Below, in pieces: positions 1 to 8,868 of a stretch of 38,073 bases of DNA. The notes under the pieces were generated by a model, which was not told the origin of the DNA, ran no database searches, and worked only from the letters and a program-made list of their open reading frames with translations. How positions within the stretch are numbered: position 1 is the stretch's first letter; every line of letters starts with the position of its first letter. The stretch is from Geminicoccaceae bacterium (GTDB taxonomy: Bacteria; Pseudomonadota; Alphaproteobacteria; Geminicoccales; Geminicoccaceae), in assembly GCA_023512415.1 (NCBI GenBank), contig JAILZQ010000009.1, positions 1 to 38,073 on the forward strand. The letters run 5' to 3'. A program made the translations under genes and the position numbers.

Positions 1-110
1 GAGTAGGCCGGTCCCGGCGAGCGCGCGACCCGAGCCGTCGTCGGGTGAGCGCGCACCTGCCCTTCGGCCCGCCCGGCGGGCGCCGGGCGCCGTTGGCTGT
101 GGCGCCGCGA

Positions 111-1592
111 TCAGCCCCGGGACCACGCCGCCTGTCCGAGCGCGTATCGCGCCCCGATCATGCCGGTGCCTCGCAGGAGTTCCTCGATCTCCGGCTCGTC
201 CCGAGCGCTCGCCCAGCCGAGCGCGTAAGCCCAGAGCGCGGCGGGCAGGAGCCGCACCGCCCTTTCGACGAGTTCGAGCCGCAACCGCGTGGTGACGGCG
301 AGGCAGCGCAGCTCGTGGCGGCGGGCGAAGGTCGTGAGCGGCTCGAGCTCGGCCGGATCGCGGACGGGTCGGTCGGTCCACTTCACCTCGACGGCCCAGC
401 GGGGCCGCTGCAGCGCCGGTTCGAGCGCCACGAGGTCGACCTCCAGGTCTTCGGTGCCGCGTTTGAAGCGGGCGTAGCGCATGTCGCGTCGTTCCTGCCG
501 GTGCAAGAGCTGGGCGGCGACACCACTTTCCACGAGCGCGCCGAGCCGTTCCTCGCCCGCCCGCAGTGGCGCGAAGAGGGCGGCGCGCATCGCCGGGTTC
601 ACGAGATGAACCTTGAAGCTCCGTTCGCGTACGAAATCGCGCGCGTTCTCGTCGACCCGCCGGAGGCGATAGATCAAAAAGGCGGCCTCGAGATATTCGA
701 GGTAGCGCTTGATCGTGGGCTTCGCGATTCCGGACCCCGAGGACAAGGCTTCGAGACTCGCTTCTTGCCCCGTGTTGTAAGCGAGCACGGTGAACAGACG
801 GTTGAGCTCGCCGACGTCGCTGATCCCGTAGAGGAGCGGAAGGTCGCGCAACAACACCTTGTCGACGATGTCGCGGCCGAGGAAGCGTTGCAGGCCGCGC
901 CGCACTTCCTCGTCGAGGACGGCTTCGGGATAGCCGCCGAAATTCAAGTAATCGAGAAAGGCGGCATCGAGCCGAGCGATGTCCCGACAGCGGAAACCCG
1001 GAACGTCGCCGTCCGTGGCGACGTCCACCACCTCGTCACCTCGAAAATCCAGAAATTCGGCAAAGGTCAGAGGTGGTAGCTCGACGTCGGTGAACCGGCC
1101 GTCGCCGCTCTCGTCGCTCGCCCGTTTGAGGGCGGCTGCTGCCGATCCGCTGACGACGAAACGGGTTTTCGGGAAGCGGTCGACCAGATCCTTGAGGTGA
1201 CGCTCCCAGTCGCGGAGATATTGAACCTCGTCGAACACGACGAGCCGCGGGCCGTGCGGATCGTGCGGACAGGCCCTTTCGAAGAGCTGGAGGATCCGCT
1301 CGGGCGTGAGGCCCGCATAGGTGGGTGTATCGAGTGCGGCGTAGAGGATCGCCGGGAAGCGTTCGAGATGATCGCCCACGAGCTGCTGCAAGAGGGTCGT
1401 CTTGCCGACGCGTCGGGCACCGAGCAGCACGACCGCGCGCCGCACCCCGCTCCCGATCAGGTCGAAGAGCCTCCGCGCGAAGGCGCGCCGCGGCCAGGAG
1501 AAAGGCGGCCCTTCGCAGGAGAAACCGGGCTCCCACCACGGGTTGTCCGCCCGCAAGCGGGCCAGAACGTCGTCCTCGGCGATACCGAACAT
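111..1592 (-). CDS. AAA family ATPase with DUF4143 domain
   Basis: 493 residues. The N-terminal half is an AAA+ ATPase: a P-loop GARRVGKTT at residues 58-66, a Walker B VVFDEVQ near 118-124 and a sensor-like FVVSGSAAAALK near 145-156. The C-terminal half is the DUF4143 region typical of this bacterial and archaeal ATPase family. It ends in a restriction-endonuclease-like core, with an acidic residue in LEVDLVAL followed by an AVEVKW (ExK) strand. Members are common orphan genes whose biochemical role is not established; some have been linked to DNA binding or mobile DNA, so no function is assigned. The gene stands alone. Upstream lies a good sigma70-like promoter overlapped by a perfect dyad, which suggests tight or self-controlled expression. 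The Shine-Dalgarno before the ATG at 1592 is weak. The family call is solid; the role is unknown. Confidence 0.85.
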   Translation of the reverse strand: MFGIAEDDVLARLRADNPWWEPGFSCEGPPFSWPRRAFARRLFDLIGSGVRRAVVLLGARRVGKTTLLQQLVGDHLERFPAILYAALDTPTYAGLTPERILQLFERACPHDPHGPRLVVFDEVQYLRDWERHLKDLVDRFPKTRFVVSGSAAAALKRASDESGDGRFTDVELPPLTFAEFLDFRGDEVVDVATDGDVPGFRCRDIARLDAAFLDYLNFGGYPEAVLDEEVRRGLQRFLGRDIVDKVLLRDLPLLYGISDVGELNRLFTVLAYNTGQEASLEALSSGSGIAKPTIKRYLEYLEAAFLIYRLRRVDENARDFVRERSFKVHLVNPAMRAALFAPLRAGEERLGALVESGVAAQLLHRQERRDMRYARFKRGTEDLEVDLVALEPALQRPRWAVEVKWTDRPVRDPAELEPLTTFARRHELRCLAVTTRLRLELVERAVRLLPAALWAYALGWASARDEPEIEELLRGTGMIGARYALGQAAWSRG

Positions 1593-1602
1593 GCCCGATC
1601 CG

Positions 1603-1626
1603 ATAATGAAAGAGCGCTTTCATTAT
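1603..1626 (-). promoter_or_regulatory. Perfect AT-rich dyad (putative operator) at the DUF4143 ATPase promoter
   Basis: A 10-base arm, ATAATGAAAG (1603-1612), is followed by a 4-base spacer and its exact reverse complement (1617-1626). It lies 11 bases upstream of the ATPase start codon and overlaps the predicted -10 box. Its AT content contrasts sharply with the surrounding DNA. It could be a repressor site or, if transcribed, a 5' UTR hairpin close to the start codon. Only the symmetry and position are observed; the regulatory role is inferred. Confidence 0.55.
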
Positions 1627-1649
1627 TTTTCAGAAAGCCGAAAAGTCAA
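1622..1649 (-). promoter_or_regulatory. Sigma70-like promoter of the DUF4143 ATPase gene
   Basis: On the minus strand a -35 TTGACT (1649-1644; 5 of 6 consensus bases) is separated by 16 bases from a -10 AATAAT (1627-1622; 5 of 6). Transcription would start near 1615 and give a leader of about 23 bases before the ATG at 1592. It is one of the best sigma70 matches seen by eye in this GC-rich window. Confidence 0.6.
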
Positions 1650-1772
1650 GCCGTTTCAAAATGTTGTGTTCGACCCGAAGGAAGCGGTGTCGAGCAGGTC
1701 CGTCGCGAGGCCGCACGCGGCGGCGAGGATCGGCCACACTCGCCGATGCGCTCCACCCCGTTCCTTCATCCC

Positions 1773-2977
1773 TCACTCCCGCCGCAGCGCCTCGATCGGG
1801 TCGAGGCGGGCGGCGCGGCGGGCGGGGAGGAAGCCGAACAGGATCCCGATCGCCGCGGAGAAGGCGAAGGCACCCGCGATCACGGTCGGGTCGATGCGCA
1901 GCGGCACGGCAAGGGCCTCGGTCGTGCCCCAGGCGACCAGCAGCCCCACGAGCACCCCGATCGCCCCGCCCACCGCCGAGAGCACCACGGCCTCGACCAG
2001 GAATTGCGCCATCACCTGGCCCTCGAGGGCGCCGATCGCGAGGCGGATGCCGATCTCGCGGGTCCGCTCGGTCACCGAGACGAGCATGATGTTCATGATA
2101 CCGATGCCACCCACGATCAGGCTCACCGCGGCCACGAAGCCGAGCACGGCGGTGAGCGCCCCGCTCGTCATCTGCACGGTGCGGACGAGCTCGCGCATGT
2201 CGCGCACCGAGAAATCGTCCTCCTCGCCCGGGCCGATCTTGCGCCGCTCGCGCAACAGCCGCTCGAGGTCGGCCTGGACGCGGGCGGTGTCGACCCCGTC
2301 CTTCGCCGCCACGTAGATCCGCGGGATCTCGGTGTTGCCGGAGAGCCGGCGCTGGAAGGCGCGCAACGGCATCACGACCGTGTCGTCGAGGTCGGTGCCG
2401 AAGCTCGACTGCCCCTTGGACTCGAGCACCCCCACGACCTCGCACGGCACCTTCTTGACCCGGATGGTCTTGCCGAGCGGGTCGCCCGCGCCGAACAGCG
2501 CCTCCTTGACGGTCGTGCCGAGGATGCACACGGCGCGGCCGGCGCGGATCTCGCCCACGGTGAAGAACCGCCCGGCATCCAGCGCCCAATCCTGCACCCT
2601 GAAGAGCGCGTCGTCGGAGCCGGTCACGGTCGTGATCCGGCTGTTGCCGGCGAAGAGCACGGTGGCCGGGAGCTGGGCCACCGGCGCCACCGCCTCGATC
2701 CCGCCCACCTCCTCGCGGATCGCCTGGACGTCGCGGTCGGCGAAGGGCTTGGCTGCCACGCTCGCGCGGCCCGGGCCGATCTGCCCCGGCAGGATGAACA
2801 GCACGTTGGTGCCGAGCCGGGCCAGATCGGCGGTCACGCGCGCCTGGGTGCCGCGGCCGATCGTGACCATGGCGATCACCGCGGCCACCCCGATCACGAT
2901 GCCGAGCACGGTCAAGAACGAGCGCAGGGCGTTGCGGCGGATCGCCCGGAGCGCGAGCCGCAGCGCCTCGGCCAGCA

Positions 2978-2978
<1 letters not shown>
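1773..2978 (-). CDS. MacB-type ABC transporter permease (FtsX family)
   Basis: 401 residues. The architecture is that of a MacB/FtsX permease: one N-terminal membrane segment (about 18-42, with SFLTVLGIVIGVAAV), a long periplasmic MacB_PCD-type domain (about 45-270), then three C-terminal membrane segments and an ending in RRAARLDPIEALR, a typical coupling-region signature. Unlike E. coli MacB, the ATPase is a separate gene, encoded immediately upstream with a one-base TGATG overlap at 2976-2980, so translation is probably coupled. With the upstream ATPase and membrane fusion protein it should form a tripartite exporter. The substrate (macrolide, peptide, lipid or other) cannot be told from sequence. 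No TolC-like outer membrane gene is present in the window. Confidence 0.92.
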
Positions 2979-3681
<703 letters not shown>

Positions 3682-3685
<4 letters not shown>

Positions 3686-4965
3686 CCCTGTCCCCGCGGC
3701 AGGACCGCGTCGGTCACCACCCGCATCCCGGGCTCGAGGCCCCTCTCGACGACCGTCTCGCGGCCGTCGGTCGGGCCGATCGTGACCCGCACGGGCTCGG
3801 GCCGCTCGCCCGTGAGCACCCAGAGCGTGCGCACCGGGCCCGTCTCCTCGGGCCGGCTCGCCTGGCGGAAGCGCGGCATCATCGGCATCAAGGCGCGCAG
3901 CAGCCCCGGCTTTTCGGCCGAATCCTCGGCCGGTGGCGTGAAGCGCAGCGCGGCGTTGGGCACGAGCACCGCGTTCTCGACCGTCTGCACGGCGATCTCG
4001 GCATTGGCCGTCATGCCCGGCCGCAGCAGGAGCTCGCGGTTCTCGACGTCCAAGATCGCCTTGTAGGTCACCACCCCTGCCTGGATCTCGGAAGCGAAGC
4101 GGACGTCGCGGATGGTGGCCGGGAACTTGCGGTCGGGCCAGGCGTCGACCGTGAAGGTCGCGGGCTGGCCGGGGCGGACCTGGCCCACGTCCGCCTCGTC
4201 GACGTCGACCTGGACCTCCATTTGCGTGAGGTCCTCCGCGATCGTGAAGAGCCGCGGGGCCTGGAGTGTGGCCGCCACGGTCTGGCCCGGGTCGACGTTG
4301 CGGTGCAGGACCACCCCGTCGATCGGCGCGGTGATCGAGGCCTTGTCGAGATCGACCTCGGCGAGCCGCAGCTCGGCTTCGGCGACCGCGACGTCGGCTC
4401 GGGCGCTTTCGAGTGCGGCCTTGGCCCGCTCGTGTGCGGCTTGGGCGAGGTCGAGGTCGGAGGGTGCCGCCACCCGGCGGGCGACGAGCTCGCGCTTGCG
4501 CTCGAGATCGCGTGCTTTCTCCGCGAGGGTCGCCTCGGCCTCGACCACCTTGGCCCGGGCCGCCTGGAGCCGCGCCCGGGCACTCGCGAGGCGCGCTTCG
4601 AGCCGCGACGTGTCGAGCCGGGCGAGGACCTGGCCCTTGCTCACGCGGCTGTTGAAGTCGACGAAGACCTCGCGGACGATGCCGGAAAGCTCGCTCGAGA
4701 CCTCGACGAGCCGGCGGGGTTGGACGGTGCCGGTGGCGGTGACGAGCACCGTCAAGGCGCCCGTCCGCGCCGGGACCGTGACCCAGCGGATCCCGCCGTC
4801 GGCCGGCCGGGCGAGCCACCAAGCCGCGGCGGCGGCCAGCCCCAGCGCGAGCAGACCCGAGAGGACCCGCCAGAGCCAGCGTCGCCGTTGCAGCCGGGCG
4901 AGGGCCCGGTCGCCCAGGACCGCCTCGATCCGTTCCTCGAGCCCCTCGGCCGTCGCGACCGCCAT
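3682..4965 (-). CDS. MacA/HlyD-type periplasmic membrane fusion protein
   Basis: 427 residues. A cytoplasmic N-terminal stretch of about 28 residues precedes one membrane anchor (about 32-50). Next come half of a lipoyl-like domain (LSGIVREVFVDFN), a long coiled-coil hairpin rich in Ala, Glu and Arg (about 115-200), the second lipoyl half (ITAPIDGVVLHRNVDPGQTV), a beta-barrel and a membrane-proximal domain ending near PGMRVV. This is the adaptor order of MacA-type proteins, which bridge the inner-membrane transporter and an outer-membrane channel. It is the first gene of the three-gene exporter operon, and its stop overlaps the next start by four bases. The upstream leader, 4966-5114, is the likely promoter region; no clear promoter boxes are visible there. 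Confidence 0.92.
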
Positions 4966-5114
4966 CGACGCCTCTCGCCCGCAGGGTCGTCGGTTCCGAC
5001 CCGGCGACCGCCCGCGTCCCGTCCTTGAACAGCTTCTGAAGTAGGCTCTCGAGCCGGTGCCGTCGACCGGCGCGTTGCCGCGGCAGCGCCGGCATCGGCG
5101 GAGGGTCCTTCAGG

Positions 5115-5146
5115 AATAACAAAGGCCGCGTCGTCCGACGCGGCCT
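5115..5146 (-). terminator. Rho-independent terminator of the secreted-protein gene
   Basis: A GC-rich stem with 11-base arms (AGGCCGCGTCG at 5123-5133 and its complement at 5136-5146) has a nominal 2-base loop, opening to a more realistic 4-base loop. On the minus strand it is followed by TTGTTATT. It lies about 33 bases after the stop of the 5179-5856 gene and separates it from the exporter operon. Confidence 0.75.
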
Positions 5147-5178
5147 CCACTCGCCGGGGTGCGCGATCGGCGCGCGGC

Positions 5179-5856
5179 TCAGAGCGAGCGCTTGAAGAGA
5201 TCGAGCCAAGTGGGGTTCATCGCCACCTGGTGCAGGACCTCGAGCGAGCGCTGTGCCGGTTCGGCGAAGCTCACCCGGTGCACGAGCGCCTTGCCGTTCG
5301 GGACGTCGACCGTGACCGTGAAGATGTTCTGCTTGCCGGCGAGATAAGCCGCGATCGCTCGATCCTCCGAGGCTGCCCTCTCGGCGAACTTCGGAACCCA
5401 CACGCGAAGGTGCAGGAACAGGGCTCCCCCGTAATTCGCGTCGGCGAGCGCGCGGAGCGACGCCTTGGTGAGGGCGTAGTTCTCTTCGGCCGGAACTTGG
5501 CCACCGAAGATCAGCGCGACCGCGTCGCGATCCTTGAACGCGTCGACCGCGGCTGCGGCCTCTTCGGGCTTGGCGAGTGCGGCCACCGCGAAGGCGTCCT
5601 GGGCCTTGCTGGTCGCGACGACCTGGGCGCCGATCGCACCCACGAGGCTGGCGCAGATGCTCGAAGGATTGGTCAGCACGCCCACGCGCTCGGCCCGGAC
5701 GATGCCGGTGAGGACCTGCCCCATCGCGGCACCCGTGTAGCCGCGCAGCGCGAACTGCTCGCCGAGGGTGAGCGGTCGGGCCGGTGCCTCGGTGGCGGCG
5801 GCGAGGACGAGCGCGCCTGCCATGGCCAGGCTGCGGAGCTGGTTCGGAAGGTGCAT
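5179..5856 (-). CDS. Secreted protein of unknown function
   Basis: 225 residues. A plausible Sec signal peptide covers residues 1-27: a short polar start, the hydrophobic stretch MAGALVLAAAT, and a probable cut after APA. The mature part alternates hydrophobic strands and helices (GIVRAERVGVLTNPSS, GAIGAQVVATS, DAVALIFGG), reminiscent of a small periplasmic alpha/beta fold, but no family motif was recognised. It lies between the phn operon and the MacAB-type exporter on the same strand, with its own terminator, so it is probably a single-gene transcript. A functional link to the exporter is possible but unproven. The start is supported by the complete signal peptide. Confidence 0.8.
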   Translation of the reverse strand: MHLPNQLRSLAMAGALVLAAATEAPARPLTLGEQFALRGYTGAAMGQVLTGIVRAERVGVLTNPSSICASLVGAIGAQVVATSKAQDAFAVAALAKPEEAAAAVDAFKDRDAVALIFGGQVPAEENYALTKASLRALADANYGGALFLHLRVWVPKFAERAASEDRAIAAYLAGKQNIFTVTVDVPNGKALVHRVSFAEPAQRSLEVLHQVAMNPTWLDLFKRSL

Positions 5857-6167
5857 CCCGTGTCTCCCGTGTGACGGTGGTGTGCCCGAGCGACCGGCGT
5901 TCCCGCCGGAACATCGGCAATCTCATATATAAGAGGATGGTGACTTGCCGAGGACAACGCCCCGAGCTGCGACCGCCGGTCGCGCGGGCGACGACGGTCT
6001 CGACCGGCCTCCAGCGGCATGGCCCGCACCCGCGGTCGAACCAGGGGAGGTGGGTCCGCGAGCGAAGGCGCGCCCGGCACGGCTTTCGCTAGCCGGTGCG
6101 CGACGGCGGCCGCGGAACCCGCTCGGCGGAACGATTCGCGGCGAGTGGCTCGATCCGATCGTCCGAA
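5857..6167. other. Intergenic region, no gene recognised
   Basis: 311 bases separate phnM from the secreted-protein gene; both are read leftward. No convincing protein frame is present. The only distinctive element is an AT-rich patch at about 5921-5936 (CATATATAAG on the plus strand). On the minus strand it gives TATATA, about 70 bases before the start codon of the downstream gene, and could be its -10 box. No good -35 is visible at standard spacing. No clear terminator follows phnM. Confidence 0.5.
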
Positions 6168-7334
6168 TCAGCTGTGCCGCGAGCGCCCGGGCATGGCTCG
6201 GAGCACGGGCTCGCCCGCGAGCAGCGTGGCTTCGACGGTGGGCGGATCGGGGTCGGCACGGACCAGGAGGAGATCGGCCGTGGCACCCGGGACGATCCGG
6301 CCGAGCTCGGGTCGCCCGAGGAGATCGGCCGGGTGGCGGGTGGCGAGCGCCACCGCCTCGGGCAGGCCCACGAGACCCTCGCGCGCCGCCCGTAGCACGG
6401 CCGGCAGCAGCGTCTGCGGCGCGTAGTCGGAGCAGAGGCAGCGGGCGAGCCCCGTTGCGATCGCCGCCCGGGCGGCGAGCCCTCCCGACTGCGAGCCGCC
6501 GCGATAGAGGTTGGGGGCGCCCACGATCACGGAAAGGCCGTGCGCCGCGGCCGCGCGGGCGGCGTCGAGGTGGATCGGGAATTCGCTCGCGCGCACGCCG
6601 AGCGCGGCCAGGGCCACCACCCGCTCCAGACCATCGTCGTCGTGGCTCGCGAGGAGGACGCCTCGGGCGCGGGCGCGGCGAGCCAGCGCTTCGACCCGGG
6701 CCAGGGCGGCCGCGGCCTCGCTGCGCTTGGCCTCGACCCGGCGGGCGACCTCCTCGGCCGCAGTGCCGTAGGTGCGCGCGAGATAGACGGCGTAGGCCGC
6801 CAGATCGCGGAATTGGCCCTGGCCCGGTGTGTGGTCCATGAAGCTCAGGACCGCAGCTCCGCGCTCCAGGAGTTCGGCGACGACCGGTGCCGCCACGGGG
6901 TCGGTGATCTCGTAGCGCAGATGGAGGCGGTGGCGGACGAGGGGCGGTCCGGCGGGCTCGAGCACCGCCAGGGCCAAGGCGCGGGCCCGCTCCGGTTCGC
7001 GCAAGCCGAGCTCGCCGGAAGCGAACGCGATCGCGTGACACACGGTGGTGACGCCGGCGCAGGCGTAGCGTCGATCGGCTTGAACGAGGGCGAAGTGGGG
7101 CGGGAGGAACACCCCGGGCCTGGGCTCCGCCTCCTTCTCGAGGGCATCGCCGTGCAGGTCGACGAAGCCCGGCAGCACGAGTCGACCGCTGGCATCGAAA
7201 TCCCGCTGTCCGGGCGGCAGACGGTCGGCGATGTCGACGATACGGCCGTCCTCGATGGCGAGATCGGCGTCGGCGACCCGATCGGCGAGCACGAGGCGGC
7301 CGCCGCGCAGCGTGGTCGTGGCGCGCCCGCGCAT
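6168..7334 (-). CDS. phnM: PhnM, alpha-D-ribose 1-methylphosphonate 5-triphosphate diphosphatase
   Basis: 388 residues, close to the usual PhnM length. It belongs to the amidohydrolase superfamily. Visible elements are the metal-site motif PGFVDLHGDALEKE (His61, Asp63), the PhnM signature LSFMDHTPGQGQF, and the HDDD motif in LLASHDDDG. PhnM removes pyrophosphate from the ribose-phosphonate triphosphate made by PhnI with PhnG, PhnH and PhnL, producing the substrate of PhnJ. Its ATG at 7334 overlaps the phnL stop by one base (TGATG), so it is the last gene of the phn operon here. No phnN, phnO or phnP follows. Confidence 0.95.
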   Translation of the reverse strand: MRGRATTTLRGGRLVLADRVADADLAIEDGRIVDIADRLPPGQRDFDASGRLVLPGFVDLHGDALEKEAEPRPGVFLPPHFALVQADRRYACAGVTTVCHAIAFASGELGLREPERARALALAVLEPAGPPLVRHRLHLRYEITDPVAAPVVAELLERGAAVLSFMDHTPGQGQFRDLAAYAVYLARTYGTAAEEVARRVEAKRSEAAAALARVEALARRARARGVLLASHDDDGLERVVALAALGVRASEFPIHLDAARAAAAHGLSVIVGAPNLYRGGSQSGGLAARAAIATGLARCLCSDYAPQTLLPAVLRAAREGLVGLPEAVALATRHPADLLGRPELGRIVPGATADLLLVRADPDPPTVEATLLAGEPVLRAMPGRSRHS

Positions 7335-8041
7335 CAGGCGGCCTCCGCGGTTCCGCGCACCTCGACCACGCGATCGGCCGATCGTTCGATCGCTTCCGGA
7401 TCGTGGAAGATCGCGAGGATGCCGGCGCCGCGCGCCCTGGCGGCCACGATCTGCGCGAAGACCCTTTCCCGGGATGCCGGATCGAGGCTGGCCGTGGGTT
7501 CGTCGAGGAGCAGGAGTCGGGGCTCGGCGGCGAAGGCCCGCGCGAGGTTGACCCGTTGCCGCTCGCCGCCCGAGAACGTCGCGGGCGGCAAATCGACGAG
7601 CCTTTCGGGCAAGCCCGAGGCCCTGAGGGCCGAACGCGCCCGTTCTTCCGCGAGCGCGCGAGGCAGCCCCTGGCGGCGCAGCGGCCGGGCCACGACCTCG
7701 AGCGCCGAAAGCCGGGGCAAGGCGTGCAGGAACTGCGTGACGAACGCGAGCTCACGCACCCGGAGGGCCACGATTTCCGGTTCCGGCAAGGTGGCCAGAT
7801 CGAGGATGCGCTCGTCCGCCGGCCGATAGCGGATCGCCCCCGCGTCGGGTCGGTAGGTGCGCCAAATGCATTTGAGGACACTCGATTTGCCGGCGCCCGA
7901 CGGCCCCAGCAGAGCGACGATTTCGCCGGCGCGTACGGTGAAGGAAAGGCCGCGGAGCGCGACGACACGTCGGCCACGGGCGTGGATCGTGAACGTCTTT
8001 TCGAGGCCCGTGACCTCGAGCAGAGGCGGATCACCACTCAC
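7334..8041 (-). CDS. phnL: PhnL, C-P lyase system ABC-type ATPase
   Basis: 235 residues from a GTG at 8041 that overlaps the phnK stop (GTGA). The frame is open further upstream, but similarity begins here. Motifs: Walker A GPSGAGKS (46-53), the PhnL-typical VLKCIWRTYRPDAG region, signature FSGGERQR, Walker B LLLLDEPTA and a switch histidine in AIFHDPE. PhnL is an ABC-like ATPase required for the first step of C-P lyase, attachment of the phosphonate to ATP ribose together with PhnG, PhnH and PhnI. It has no membrane partner and is not a transporter subunit. Confidence 0.94.
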   Translation of the reverse strand: MSGDPPLLEVTGLEKTFTIHARGRRVVALRGLSFTVRAGEIVALLGPSGAGKSSVLKCIWRTYRPDAGAIRYRPADERILDLATLPEPEIVALRVRELAFVTQFLHALPRLSALEVVARPLRRQGLPRALAEERARSALRASGLPERLVDLPPATFSGGERQRVNLARAFAAEPRLLLLDEPTASLDPASRERVFAQIVAARARGAGILAIFHDPEAIERSADRVVEVRGTAEAA

Positions 8042-8868
8042 AGCGCCGCACTCACGAGTTCTTGGGTGTAGGGATGGTGGGGGTCTTCGAGGATCTGGTC
8101 GGTGAGCCCCGCTTCGACGACCGCACCGTGCCGCATCACCAAGGTGCGGCTGGCCAGATGCCGAACCACACCCAGATCGTGGGTGACCACGAGCATCGAA
8201 ACCGCGAGCTGTTCTTGCAGTTCGAGCACGAGGTCGAGGATCCGGGCCTGGACCGAGAGATCGAGTCCGGTCGTGATTTCGTCCAAGAGCAGGAGCGGCG
8301 GTTCGGTCGCCAGGGCCTTGGCGATTTGGACACGTTGTTGCATGCCACCCGAGAACCGCTTCGGCGGCTCGTCCATGCGTGTCGCGGGCACACCCGTCCG
8401 CTCCAACAGCTCGCGCGCGCGACTGCGCAAGAAGGCGTAGCGCACGCGTTCCGAAGCGATCAGCCGTTCGGCGATGTTGCCGCCGGCCGAGATCGACAGA
8501 TTGAGGCCGAGCATCGGGTTCTGGTAGACCACGCCGAGGCGCGTGTCGCGGAAGGCCCGCTGGCGGGCCGCATCGAGGGCGAAGAGGTCGATCACGCGAT
8601 CGGTTTCGTGGAAGACGGCCCGTCCGGCCGTCGGCGGCTCTTCGAAGCAGAGCAGGCGCACGAGGGTCGATTTCCCGGAGCCGGATTCGCCGATCACGCC
8701 CACGACTTCGCCCCGGTTCAACGTCAAGTTCACGCGGTTGAGTGCCACGACCGCGCCGCAGAGGGGGCAGCGGTTGGTCCCGTGGTCGGGACCCGTGGTT
8801 TCGAGGCATCGCGGGCAGCCTTGGCCGTGGATGCGGGTGAGACCGGACACTTCGAGGAGCGGGCTCAC
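8038..8868 (-). CDS. phnK: PhnK, C-P lyase core-complex ABC ATPase with Cys4 insertion
   Basis: 276 residues from a GTG at 8868 overlapping the phnJ stop (GTGA). Motifs: Walker A GESGSGKST (60-68), Q-loop VVYQNPMLGL, signature FSGGMQQR, Walker B LLLLDEI, H-loop VVTHDLG, and the PhnK-like C-terminus EDPHHPYTQELVSAAL. PhnK binds the PhnGHIJ core complex and is needed for C-P bond cleavage. Between the first two strands there is an extra segment with two CxxC pairs (Cys18/Cys21 and Cys34/Cys37, 12 residues between pairs), as in a small zinc ribbon. E. coli PhnK, as I recall its sequence, lacks this segment. Identity is firm; metal binding is inference. Confidence 0.94.
   Translation of the reverse strand: MSPLLEVSGLTRIHGQGCPRCLETTGPDHGTNRCPLCGAVVALNRVNLTLNRGEVVGVIGESGSGKSTLVRLLCFEEPPTAGRAVFHETDRVIDLFALDAARQRAFRDTRLGVVYQNPMLGLNLSISAGGNIAERLIASERVRYAFLRSRARELLERTGVPATRMDEPPKRFSGGMQQRVQIAKALATEPPLLLLDEITTGLDLSVQARILDLVLELQEQLAVSMLVVTHDLGVVRHLASRTLVMRHGAVVEAGLTDQILEDPHHPYTQELVSAAL

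Noticed and set aside
67-81. GC hairpin after the DUF4143 ATPase gene
   Set aside because: A 7-base stem with a 1-base loop in GC-rich DNA, no T-run; not distinguishable from chance.
1-110. Possible end of a gene entering from the left edge
   Set aside because: Too short to judge; no frame shows a recognisable C-terminus.
3686-5926. Upstream part of a 982-residue open frame ending in the ABC ATPase
   Set aside because: Only the last 235 residues are protein-like; the rest is a shadow frame over the membrane fusion protein and secreted-protein genes.
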